From Telmatactis stephensoni (Eukaryota; Cnidaria; Anthozoa; Actiniaria; Isophelliidae), in NCBI GenBank assembly GCA_029948255.1, contig JALIZF010001765.1, forward strand, positions 558,001 through 622,000: a stretch of DNA of 64,000 bases. The letters run 5' to 3'. Position numbers and translations under genes: made by a program. The stretch's first letter is position 1; each line of letters begins with the position of its first letter. Shown here piece after piece: positions 1 through 12,100 of this stretch. A model generated the notes under the pieces. It made no database searches and was not told the origin of the DNA. It was given only the letters and a program-made list of their open reading frames with translations.

Positions 1-820
1 AGCAACTTTTTTATACGAGATTACCGGTATTCCTGTGGTGAAAGTTAACATATTCTTACTGCGGTTTTCGATATTCTGCGAATTGTGACCTTCAAACAGT
101 CCGTTGGGATTTGGTTATCGCTGAATACAAAAAGCTTTTAAGGACGTTCATGGGCAAAAGATCCTCTAGACAGAATTTTTTAAAATTTTGCATGATGAAA
201 GAAAAACATATAAGAAGTAAAACAAGCAAATAAAAAATGGGGGTCACCGACTTCGTTTAGCCGTCAGATTTCTTCGAAGTTTAGCCTATTTGCGGTTAAA
301 ACACACCAATAGTGCAAGAATGGAAAGCTGTAGAAAAGGAGCCATATTTTCCTGAAAAATAAAAAAATGTCCTCATACCTAACAAATTTATAGAAATAGA
401 CCGAATGAGTAATAAACTTAAGTTTTTTTGCGTAGAAAAGTAGAATCATGGAATGTTGTTGGGCTAAATGTACAGACATGTAGGCTCCAAATTACGCGAA
501 ATTCTATTCCAACTGCACAAAGATATGTAATTTCTCGCCGTGAGCTGAAAAAGATTGAAATTACACTCCTAGTGGTTTCAATAAAACAAAAGGAACAAAA
601 CTCACTGAGGACAGGTTTTTGAAATAGGACTGAAAATCCGTAATAAAGTGACCAGATTGTGTAAAGGGGGAGCACGTAGTTGGTTGTATCGCGAGGGCGT
701 TAGTCATGTGTGTGACATATCAAAAAGTGGTGAGATAATATCAAAGTCAAATCTAATCTCGCCATTGGATTTTAATTGTATTCCCAGAACCTACACTCAA
801 TGCATGAGTATATCACATGT

Positions 821-944
821 CTAGCCTCCTCCGCAGGCAACTGTTCGCATTTTCGCTTTGGGCCTCCTGTGTTAAAGACACGTAGTGGCCTGGACGCCAA
901 AATTTCGCACAGGAAGCCCAAAAGGTTGCCTGCAGAGGAGGCTA
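821..944. mobile_element. Palindromic MITE with 8-bp target duplication
   Basis: The ends are inverted copies of each other: left CTAGCCTCCTCCGCAGGCAA, right GTTGCCTGCAGAGGAGGCTA. The element is flanked by perfect direct repeats TCACATGT at 813-820 and 945-952. An 8-bp duplication with short terminal inverted repeats and no ORF is typical of non-autonomous hAT elements. Confidence 0.75.
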
Positions 945-1095
945 TCACATGTCCTGATAGCGCAAATCCAACGGTTCTGACGATGTTCCTAACTTTGTAA
1001 AAGTCATATGTCCCGGTGTGTTCAATTTTCGGAGTTCACAAATTTCACGCAATGAGCTTTTATCAGGTATTTTTAAATTCGTAAAACAGAAAAAG

Positions 1096-1342
1096 AATTA
1101 CCATAGCTGGAAAGAGCATGTTAAAATTAGCAAGACAGTGAAGTTTGAAGGAATTAAATCTAAAACTCGCGAGAATATGAATTTTTGAAAAGTGTGCGCA
1201 TCTCTTGCACCTACCAGTGAATGTTTTCATACAAAATTTCGATTTCTGAAAATTCATATCTTCGTGAGTTTGAAAGTTATTTCATTCAAACTTCACAGTT
1301 TTACTAATTTTGACGTGCTCTTTCCAGCTATGGTAATTATAT
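1096..1342. repeat. Imperfect inverted repeat (about 100-bp arms)
   Basis: AATTACCATAGCTGGAAAGA at the left end reappears inverted at the right end (TCTTTCCAGCTATGGTAATT). The arms match imperfectly inward, with CAAACTTCAC against GTGAAGTTTG. It ends about 70 bp before the first visible exon. It is probably a decayed foldback transposon. Confidence 0.6.
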
Positions 1343-1410
1343 TTCTGTACTGTGACTTTTGGAATTACATGATAAAAGCTCATTCAAATTTCGATTTCTT
1401 TTCATTTCAG

Positions 1411-3057
1411 TGACGCCGCAGTGTTCAGTACCAGAGGTGCTACCACAATTGGTACAGTCTACAAGAAAGTCATTTATCGCGCTTACACTGATGACTCATT
1501 CACCGAAGAAAAATCCCATCCAGAACATCTTGGTGTACTTGGCCCTCTCATCTCCGCTGAAGTGGGAGACGTGATTAAAGTTCACTTTAAGAACAATGCA
1601 AAAAGGTGTGGAGTATATCACCCAGGAGTATTTCTCTGTCATTTATATATTTCCGTTTGACTTGTTAGCTTTGTTACAATTCTTGTGAGTAGCAAAATTG
1701 CGGACGATGAGGGACAAGCAAGCGCATTGCTCTATTTTATATGATTGCCTTAATTCTGCAGTCTTTGCAACAAAAAATTGCGCCACCTCGAATAATTCAA
1801 AATCCGTTTATACGAATTTCTCCAAAGTTCGTATGCTACTAGGCAAAGTCCTAAACATTAATGCCTTCTGTGTCGTTTTATAAGTTTGAGTCGAAAAACG
1901 CGTAGAATTGCTTGGAATCTAAAACGGTGACGTCATCGTTTCGTCGCTATGGTAACCCCGATGTAAACAAAACACATACCATTAAAATCTTCAGTCTTTA
2001 TGTAGTAAGTGGAAGAAAGTTCATAATTGTGGGTGCTCTCATGTAAGAACACAGCCGTTTCAAGTTGACCGGTCGAGCACTAGAGAAATATGGTAGGAAG
2101 CCTCCTTAAATAGATTTATTTTACGTACACGTCTTAACGAAGATATTTTTAACGTTTTAGCGAGTTTTCTTGTAAGCTCTTTAGTGCTACGTGGATAAAT
2201 AAAGTATTCTTCTTCTTCTTATTATTATTATATTATTTATTTAGGAAGTTTTCAGTCCATCCTCATGGAGTGTTCTATAAAAAAGACTCTGAAGGAGCAT
2301 TGTACGAAGACCATACCAGTGGCAAGGACAAAAACGACGATCACGTTCCACCTGGTGGAACTCACGTCTACGAATGGCATGTCCTACCCAGCCATGGACC
2401 GACCAACGGAGACTCTAACTGCTTGACATGGATATATCATTCACATATTGATCCAGGAAAAGATGTTAACACTGGTCTTATTGGTATGGTTTCGTTCCTA
2501 TGACAAAACCACATCCATATGAAACTGACTAGGCCTAGCTCACGCTTAACGTGAATCCATCGTGAAATGGGTGCACGCGGGAGGTTGCTAAGCATGGTCA
2601 GTTGCGACTTTGCGACCGCCCGAAGGCTAAAAGTGGCGCGTGACTCGTTTCTCGAAAGGCCCGATAACTTTACTGACCCGTTACAGTGCTACGACTGCTA
2701 CGCTTCAAACGTTACCACTACCACAGAGTTTTTGATTACTTTTTGACAACTTTGAATACCCCTAACCAATTAGATATCGGCGCTTTACTTTGATGTCTCG
2801 ATAGGCGGAGTTTGTACATCATACATTATTACATCGATGTAATAGTGAATGTCTATTTTAACATTTGTTAATGCTTTGTATTTATCAGGGCCATTGTTGA
2901 CATGTAAGAAGGGTACGCTTGACGCCGATGGAAAACGAAAAGACGTTGACCAAGATTTCTTTCTTCTTTTCTCTGTGTTGGACGAAAACGTTAGTTGGCT
3001 CCTGGATGAGAACATTAAAAGGTTGGAAACACTTGGTACCATGGCAATCGATTTCGT

Positions 3058-3128
<71 letters not shown>

Positions 3129-6100
3129 TTTGTTTGTTTGTTTGTTTGTTTGTTTGTTTGTTTGTTTGTTTGTTTGTTTGTTTGTTTGTTTGTTTGTTTG
3201 TTTGTTTGTTTGTTTGTTTGTTTGTTTGTTTGTTTGTTTGTTTACAGAGCTTTCACCAAAAAATAAATACATAATAATTGAATGAAAAAAGAAAGAGAAT
3301 AAAAATATATACCTACAATGGTGAGGGACACGCAACAGAGCAAGGCTCCAATTAAAGCATGCCCTATATATCTTTTTCATTCTCTTCCTTAATGTTGCAT
3401 ACTGCATTACTCTTAATCCTTTTCTTCTTTTTCTTCCTCTAATCTTCCTTCTCATTTTCTTCTTCTTTGTTTCTTCGTTCGTTGTCTGTCTTCATCGTTT
3501 TTTTAATAACAAAAGCTACAACACTATTTTCCAGGTTTTGTACCGATTCTGCTAAAGCAATGAAGTCAAAGGAAAATGAAGACTTCATGGAGGCTAACAA
3601 GATGCATGCCATTAATGGCTACTTCTACGCAAATTTACCGGGTTTAAAGCTGTGCATGAATAAAAAGATAAGCTGGCATCTTTTTGGAATAGGAAACGAA
3701 GTCGACATCCATACAGGTAGAAAATAAAGCAAAGAAAAGCCCACATAAACTTTACAACTTTTGTTGCGTGTGACAGGAGAATTTACATCGTGCATCCAGC
3801 CTTTGTTGCACACAATTCGACTTTTACTTCAACATTTCGCGGAGCGAATTTCATCGAGTCTGTCTTCACGTTGGCGTGCATTGTGAAGCTAGGCCTTCTG
3901 TGCGAATCGCAAAGAAATGGTAATAGATTCGACAGGAAACTAGAGTAGCTCCGTTCTCAAAAGGCAATTGTACGCAACATTGTAGGAAAACATGCTCCAT
4001 GTGTCACATTTCATTTTTCAAATGTCTTTCAGCCTACTTTCATGGTCAGACAGTTGACATCGATTCCCACCGAAAAGACATCGCCTCACTGCTTCCTGCC
4101 ACTTTTGTAACAGCAACAATGAAAGCTAAAAACCCTGGAACATGGATGCTGAATTGCGTCGTTGATGACCACTACAATGCCGGTAATATTTTCTATAGAT
4201 AGCTGTTAGAAAAATAAACAAACTGCTACAAAGCCTACCTGTTTGTGACGGGGAGTGTCGATTGGATGATGGCCCTCTGAGCGTGCTAGCCCTAGTCCTG
4301 CACAATAAGTTATGTTATTATTCATATTTTTCAAACAAAATTTGTGATTCCTCTGAAAATTACCTGTGAAGCAGCGCTTCTTTACAAAATGGCAGAATAA
4401 GCCATAAATGTCGGGAGGGCTGTCGGTCCTTATCGAACTGTAAAAAATGTCTTTTTACTCTTTTTATCTTACTATTACTAGTAACATAAAGGCCATGCGT
4501 ATATATATAACTCTTTTCCTGGGATCACTTTAAGTAAAAAGTGTTGTACCGGCTCATCTGCGTTATACAGGATGGACAGCTTCCATATTATGCCAACACA
4601 AAAATGCTCGTGAACTAGTCGTGAACTGTCATCACATAGAGTAGATTTCGTATGAGTGTGAAACGGACCGCGCTGTGCCGTGTTGTCTATAAAGAGTTCG
4701 AAATTCCTGTCGTAACTGTGCCGTGATCGTGCGGTGTCGTTTTGACAGTCATAAGTAATCTACTCTAATTTTCACCTTCATTTTTATTCACATTTTATCA
4801 ATCGATGCTATATATGTTTTGTCTTCGTGAGAAATTTTTCTCTGTTTAGTGACAACTTTTCAATGGAGTAGTGAATGGCTGATAGCACTTGAAGAGCTGT
4901 TTCCCGTTATGCAGGAGGCAGGATAGCATACGAAGGAAAATCTTTGTCCGTTTTGAAGACAAAAACAGTCAAATTAGTGACCTATTGTGACAGAAACTGA
5001 GTTTCTAGAATTCTCCACTTTATTTGTCATGTTGCCTCTATAGTTCTTGTAGAGAAAGGTGCAGTATTTTATGTTTAAAGAGTAGTTTTCGCATGAATGA
5101 GAAAACTGCACGGTCACCGCACAACCAACGTGGTTACGACATGAAATTTAGAGCCGATTTCGTATGACTGGGATAACGGCATGGTCACCGTACGGTACGG
5201 CTATGGCAGGAATTTCGAACTGTTTTTAAAGGAACTACGGTACTGATACAGTCACGATACGGCGCGGTAAGTTTCCCACTCATACGACAATCGCTCTAAA
5301 TGTTTTTATAAATATTACGGTACGGCACGGTCAGCGGTTTCCCACTTTACGAAATTTGCTATATTTGTCCTAGGTATGTATGCGTTGTTTAACGTTACCC
5401 AGTGCGCAAGGCATGCACCAGTTCAAGTCCTTTCTGGTAGAACTAGGACTTACTACATTAGTGCTCAGGAAGTCATTTGGGACTACGGACCTACCGGAAT
5501 GGACAAATTCAAAGGAGGAAAAGCACTTAATGCTAGTGGAAGGTAAGCAATGGCCGAAAAATGTTTGACTTTTTATTTATGTTTGGTACCTATTTTTTCA
5601 AACAAAAACTGTGTGTAAGTTAATGAATGGATTGTCACTAGGAAATGTGTTAGTTGGTTTGAGTGCAGATTTTTCTTCGGAAAAAATCCGAGCCCTCGGC
5701 GTGGTTTGACCCCAAAACCTTCGGATTTCCGGTCCGACGCTCAACCAACTGAGCTATTTGAAGGCTGCCATTTATGATGAGCGCGCACGGGACGGACGTT
5801 GTCCAATACTGAGAGTGGATTTTGTAGAGTGGATTTCGTATGACTTTGAAAAACAACGGCACGGACACGGCACGGAACCTCGTCTGCTGATTTCTTTACA
5901 AATTTGTAAAGAAATCAGCAGGCGAGATTCCGTGCCGTGCCGTGACCGTGCCGTAGTTTTTCAAAGTCATACGAAATCCACTCTAACCGGTCGCGAGCGG
6001 AATGATTCGTACAGAAACTCTGCAGAACTACAACATATGTAAGTTAAGGGTGTACTGACATATAAGAATTGCCCGTTGCTAGGGAAATTTGAAAATGCTC

Positions 6101-9100
6101 TAAACTGCCTCTAAATCGTCAAATCGCTTTTGCATTTTATAAGTCTTCCTTGAGGGGACGTTAACATTTTGTGACATTTTGCTAGTTTTCTTTAGCAATT
6201 TTTATTAGAGAATTTGAAATACACAAAATAAATCTTGAGATCAAGATGCCACATGCCAAGCATGCATTTTAGGAATGGTCTCCAAATGAATGAAATATTA
6301 TTTTTTGAATGTCGCACTTGAACGAAAAATGCAAATATCTTCCGCATTTCTTGCGTTTTTCGTAAATCCCATTGAAGAAAAGGCTGTAAATGAAGTAGAT
6401 CAGTATTGAAGAAACCCTGAGTTTTGACAAAGAAGATTATAGCTTTTTAAAGAAAACGGAAGTAAAATGTCCCGTGCATGCGCAATTAATAAGAACGAAA
6501 ATGAGTCCTTTTTGTCAGGTGTGCGTCGCTCTACCGGAAGTCAAATGATTCCCGCCAAAAAACGCGCACGGCGCCTATTCAATTTTGCTGACCAAAACAA
6601 GACCCTATTTCGCAAAGCAACCGTTGCACAGCAACGATATATGTCAGTACACCCTTAATGAATGAATTTTCACTCAGAAATGTGTTACTTAGATGTGTAT
6701 GCTGTAGAGCCTTAAAGGCACCGTTACACTGGTCAATTTTCTCAGCAACTTGTCTTGCAACGGCGTTGCGAAACAAGTTGCAGAGAAAATTATGGCGCTG
6801 TTACACTGTGCAATTTTCCCCAGCAACTTGCAATATTTTTGGCCGAGGCAAGCTGGGAGCGAGATTCAAGATGGCTCCTTAGAGCGAAATGAGAAATTGC
6901 GCATGCGCTCGTAGAAAACGTGCCTCAAAAATTGCGAGGAAAGTTGCTGGAGGGGTGATACACTGTGCAATGGCATTGCAAGTTGCTGCAATGCGTTGCG
7001 AAAAGTAGACCTGAGATCTACTTCATTCAACGCTACGCGCAACAAAAAAATTGCGAGATAACCCCTGTTACACTGTGCAATCCTGAGACAAGTTGCTGAG
7101 AAAATTGCACAGTGTAACAGCGCCTTAAAATAGCTCAGCTGGTTGAGCGTCGGACCGGAAATCCGAAGCACGCTTTTAGTGTTTGTACTCTATTCTTTTA
7201 CAAACTGGAGTAGGTCTAACACCTTAAGGGTACATGAATCAAAAATGAGTTATACACTACTGAACCCTCCCAGTTTTCGATTTTCCCTATCGCGCCTTTT
7301 TTCTACAATAGTAATTTTTGGGTGCTATATATTACTAACGTTCGGAATTGGATCATGTTTTAGTCATACATTTTTTCATCATCTTATTCAGTGAATCTGC
7401 AGTGTTCTTCACTCGTGGTCCGCATCGTATCGGCGGCCAATACAAGAAAGCTCTTTATTATGAGTACACTGACTCTACATTTACAACAAAGAAAGCACGC
7501 TCTTCTCATCTTGGATTCTTAGGTCCAGTTATTCGAGCTGAAGTAGGGGACACCATCAAGGTTGTCTTTAAGAACATGGTTAGTATAATATAAAATGTAT
7601 ACTTCTGGAGATTAAAGGCGGCGAAATACGACCAATCAAATTGACCAATCAAATGAGAGCTTTTGCAAAAATGTTGCGTTACAAGTTGACTGTGTGATGA
7701 AAAACGCGCAACTAAATCAAAATTTGTTGCGGAAAGTAGACCGGGTTCCAACTTCGCGCAACAATATTTCTCAACGCGCAACAAATTTTTTGTTGCGTGA
7801 CAAGTTGAGATCGCGAGGTGAAAAACGCGCAACATCGATCAAAAACCTGCAACGCAACAATGTTGCGCGACAAGTTGAGGGTTTTTGTGACTCGTATTTC
7901 GCCGCCTTAAATTATTAAAGCATTGTGCGAGACTGATTGTCGCGTTGCAAGTTGCAGAGCAAATGTTGCTCGTACTACCATACCAGGCACGCAACAAATT
8001 TTCTTTGTTGTATATGAAGTAGAAGCTTCGCCGAGTTGACCACCTCTACTAGACATTGATCATTAAGTGTGTAGCTAGAACAGCGAACTAAAGTGATATC
8101 TAAAGGAATGGTTTGTTTGATGGATAGATGGTTGGTTGGTTTCTTCTCGTTTTTAAAAGTTTTCATTGTTTCTAATTTTCGAATTGCATGTAACAAGTAT
8201 TATTATAACTAGATTTCATGTTTAGATTTGTAATATTATTCTGAAAAGCCCTAAGGGAGAAATAATAAAGTTGTATTGTATTGTTTGATGGATTGTTAAT
8301 TGATTGGCTGGCTGGCTGGCTGGCTGGTTTTGTTTATGACACGATAGAATTTTCTCATGTTTTTGATTTATATTTATTACGAACGGTGGGTATTCTGGTT
8401 AGTGCATAGAAAATTGTTTCGTAGTCATATCATTTTTAGAATGACATCATATTATACATTCCAGGCATCGCACAATTACAGTATCCAACCTCATGGAGTC
8501 TTTTTTAACAAGTCCAACGAGGGAGCATTATATAACGACTTTACATCACAGCAAGCCAAGCAAGATGACATAGTTCAACCTGGCCAAACATACATATACA
8601 CATGGACCGTGCCTGAGGAGTCAGGTCCTACCACAAATGATGCACAGTGTATTACTTGGGCATATTACTCAAGTGTTGACCCTGTAAAAGACACGTATTC
8701 AGGTAAGTCAGACGTTTATAAGGCAACCACCCTGTATCAAGGGGCCAGTTGCTAAGTCCAGTTTTGTCTAGCGTTGTACCTCGGCTATCTCCCATGGTTG
8801 GCTGCTTCCTACCAGTCAAAAATCTTTTCTCGGTAGACTGGTTTAGCAAATGCGACGCGACGCGAAAGAGGACGTCATACGGGCTGTCGAATTTTATTCC
8901 GCAAATGACCGTTGCTGGTGAGTCGAGTATAAGTGAATTCTGTTATCTCGATAATCGACGTTCGTGTCGCACGAATATAGAACGCATCCGATGAGAAAGC
9001 AAAAAACTATGCTTCGCAATCACAATACCATTATTTCTTGGCTACACGCACTCAGTAGTATGTTCTTACTGACGTACGCAATTCTTTGGATCGGGATTAC

Positions 9101-12100
9101 TCCTGTATGTTTGGGAATGGGAATCCTTGCCACAGGAAACCCATCACAAGGGAGTTTCGTGGTATGTGCGGAGGATACTGCTTTATTGGGCGTGGAGACG
9201 TGACTCTTGGTGGTGGTGTAGTGGTTCACTACTCGCCTTTTACCTCTGTGGCCCTCTCGGCCCCTACGAGGTCTGAGTTTTTTCATGTGCTGTTCTCTCC
9301 CTTGCCACGAGGGTTTATTCTCCGAATTCTCCTGTATTTCCTCTCTCAGCAAAAACCAACATGTGAGTTGATCAGTTGATGTATGTAAAGTATATCGAAT
9401 GTAGTGGTGGAGAGTGTGGAGTTAATGTCACTAAAAAGTCCCTTCTTAAGTAAGGTGAACAAGGAGCTAGTCTTAACGATGATAATATCTGAGTTCAGTA
9501 TTCTCACTCGATTTGAACAGGGCTTATAGGACCACTGTTAACCTGTAGAAAGGGGGCACTAGACGTATCAGGGAAACAGCTCAACATTAATAAAGAATTT
9601 GTGCTCATGTTGTTGGTCAATGATGAAAGCATGTCGTGGTATCATGAAGATAACAAAAAGACGTTCTGTAGCGATCCTGCTGGAGTTAAGGACGGTGAGC
9701 ATCTATCACTAACAGTTGTCATTTAATCCTAGTGGGGTAGATGGCTTGTGGTCACTGTGTGTAAGGGGGGAGGGGGGAGCGGGAGGGGGGAGGGGGGAGG
9801 AGGAGAGGGAGTAATCTCTCAAGTGTGATGTGTGTGGAGGATAGATAGATAGATAGATAGATAGATATGTGTTTATTCAATTGCTTTTGCAGTATGAACT
9901 GGATTACAGCAAAGGGGTCAATACATTAATACCATACAATAATCACGAATGACAATACTTCTCATACAACTAATATACATATTGGTCCTACATAATAATG
10001 GAGCAAGGAGCAAGGAGCAAGTGTGGCTAAGTTAGTCAGTGCGCGGCGGCCTGTGCGAGAGGTCGTGAGTTTCCAGTGACCTCACATACATTTCTACTCT
10101 TCTTTACTCCGTGTTGCTTTGAGTAGTTTTAAATACTCGTAAATGGGAACATTGATTTAGGGGTGGGGGTGGGGAAGGCGGTGCGGCGGTGCGAAGCCAC
10201 ATAATTGTATGGTGATACCATATTATTGCTTTAAATATAATTCCTTTAAATGTAGCAACACTTATTTTTTCGATTTTCTTATCTCCCTAAGACGCCGAAG
10301 ACTACAAGGAAAGCAACAAAATGCATGGAATCAACGGCCTTTTGTACGCTAACCTGCAAGGTCTTGAGATGTGTAAGAATGACCGAGTTTCCTGGCATCT
10401 CATTGGATTTGGTAACGAAGTCGATATGCATACCGTGACGTTTTATGGACAAACTGTCATAGAAAACAACAACAGGAAAGATACTGTCAGTTTACTACCA
10501 GGTAATAAACTAAAATACTCGCTCGCTCGTTCCTCGCTCGTTCATGTTTTGACGCAAACAACTCGTGAGTATAAACCTGTACGCAGCACTTTTTATCAAG
10601 TAATGAATCTATATGTAACACAGTTTTTGTCCACCCTACTTTGATCCTCTTTCCTTCACGCAACTCTCCATGGAAGACAACTTTCGGCAAACGATCAGTA
10701 AGCATTCTTCTAACATGGCCAATCCATCGTAGCCAATCCATTGGATAATATGATATCAACGCTGAACGCTGACCAGTGAAAACGCCGAGACAAGGCCCGG
10801 CAAGGATTTACAACCTTTAGCATGGATGTATTCTTGGTTTGCAACCATTCCCAGGAGATTAAATTGAACAAAAGACATAGCAGACATGTTAGTGGTTTTG
10901 ATCTACTTTTTCTTTTGTCAAGACCACCACCATGTCTGCCATGTTTTTTGTCCATATGTTCTCTGGGGAATGCTTGCAAACCAAGAATTAGAGTCATATT
11001 AATTATCATTCATGGTTGCCACCGACAAAACAATTACAAAATTCACTGACTTTTTCCTGCTTTTTGCTCAAAGTTTATTTTTTCTCTGACTGAAAGTAGA
11101 ATTCCCTGACTTTTCCCTGACCTTGAAAAATATTTTTCCCTGACTTTTCCCTGGCCTGTGTCAACTATTTCATTATCATCATGGACACGCCACTGACATG
11201 GTCATGGCTTGGCGCGGTCCGTTTCATGCTCATACGTAAACTACTCTATTCTTCTAGGTACTTTCACGACCGCGACCATGAAGCCCGACAACGTGGGTGA
11301 GTGGGCCTTGATATGTAAAACCACTGACCACTTTTCTGCGGGTATGCAAGCTAAATTCAAAGTGAATCAGTGCAAAAGCAATGACAGCAAATCGAGCCCC
11401 GGAAAAACAAGACGTTACTTCATCGCTGCTGTGGAGAGGGAATGGGACTACGCACCAACTGGAAAAGACGTTTTTGAAGGAGTTGATCTGAAAGACAGCG
11501 AGTAAGTAAATTCTTGGCTAGCTTGGCAAGCATGTGAAAGGGTCGTGAGGATGAGGGGTGTAGGATTGGAGAATAGTGTATGTTTGTGCAGGGAGGAAGG
11601 TAAGAAATGTGCCGGGAGAGGAAAAGAGAGCAAAGCAGAACAAAACAAAACAAAATAGAGCAGAGCAGAGCAGAGGTGAAGAGAGAAAAGAGGAGAGACA
11701 AGAGAGGTCATATTCCTTCCAACAACTTCAGCTGTAGAAAGGTGTTTAACAAAGACGACGACGTCAGTACCCCCCTTCATACGGTTGAATGCACCAGTAT
11801 ATCCAGCATATGTGCTATCCTTAGTACATTTATCTTATGAAAATTTGCGCAAGTCGCTAGTTTTTCTAAACAAGGCTTCCTAACTGAGCAGCTGAAGGCT
11901 ACGTCCATCCGAAACCGGATAAAATGGAAACCCGTCTTCGTTGTCAACACCGAAATGACGTTATCTCAAACACAAGATAACGCCGTTTTGGTGCCAGACG
12001 AGAGGCCTAACCGTAGCAAAAAAATATGCGTTTTCAAATTCATTCACATTTGTGTAGACATAGCCTAACTCGGTTTTTTTAATACAGACATGGCAAGACC

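Larger units (their letters stand above)
1..1410. other. Upstream intron sequence of the multicopper oxidase gene
   Basis: No exon is recognisable here. The first visible exon starts at 1411 in mid-codon, after an AG acceptor, so this stretch is the 3' part of an intron whose upstream exon (signal peptide and first strands of cupredoxin domain 1) lies left of the window. It holds a 124-bp palindromic element with target duplications at 821-944 and an imperfect inverted repeat at about 1096-1342. Confidence 0.7.

Noticed and set aside
3126..3455. 109-codon minus-strand frame with NKQT repeats
   Set aside because: It reads the TTTG microsatellite in reverse; there is no independent coding evidence.
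5660..5770. Functional tRNA gene on the minus strand
   Set aside because: The A and B boxes are present, but the U33 position is C and no acceptor stem closes, so it was treated as a SINE head.
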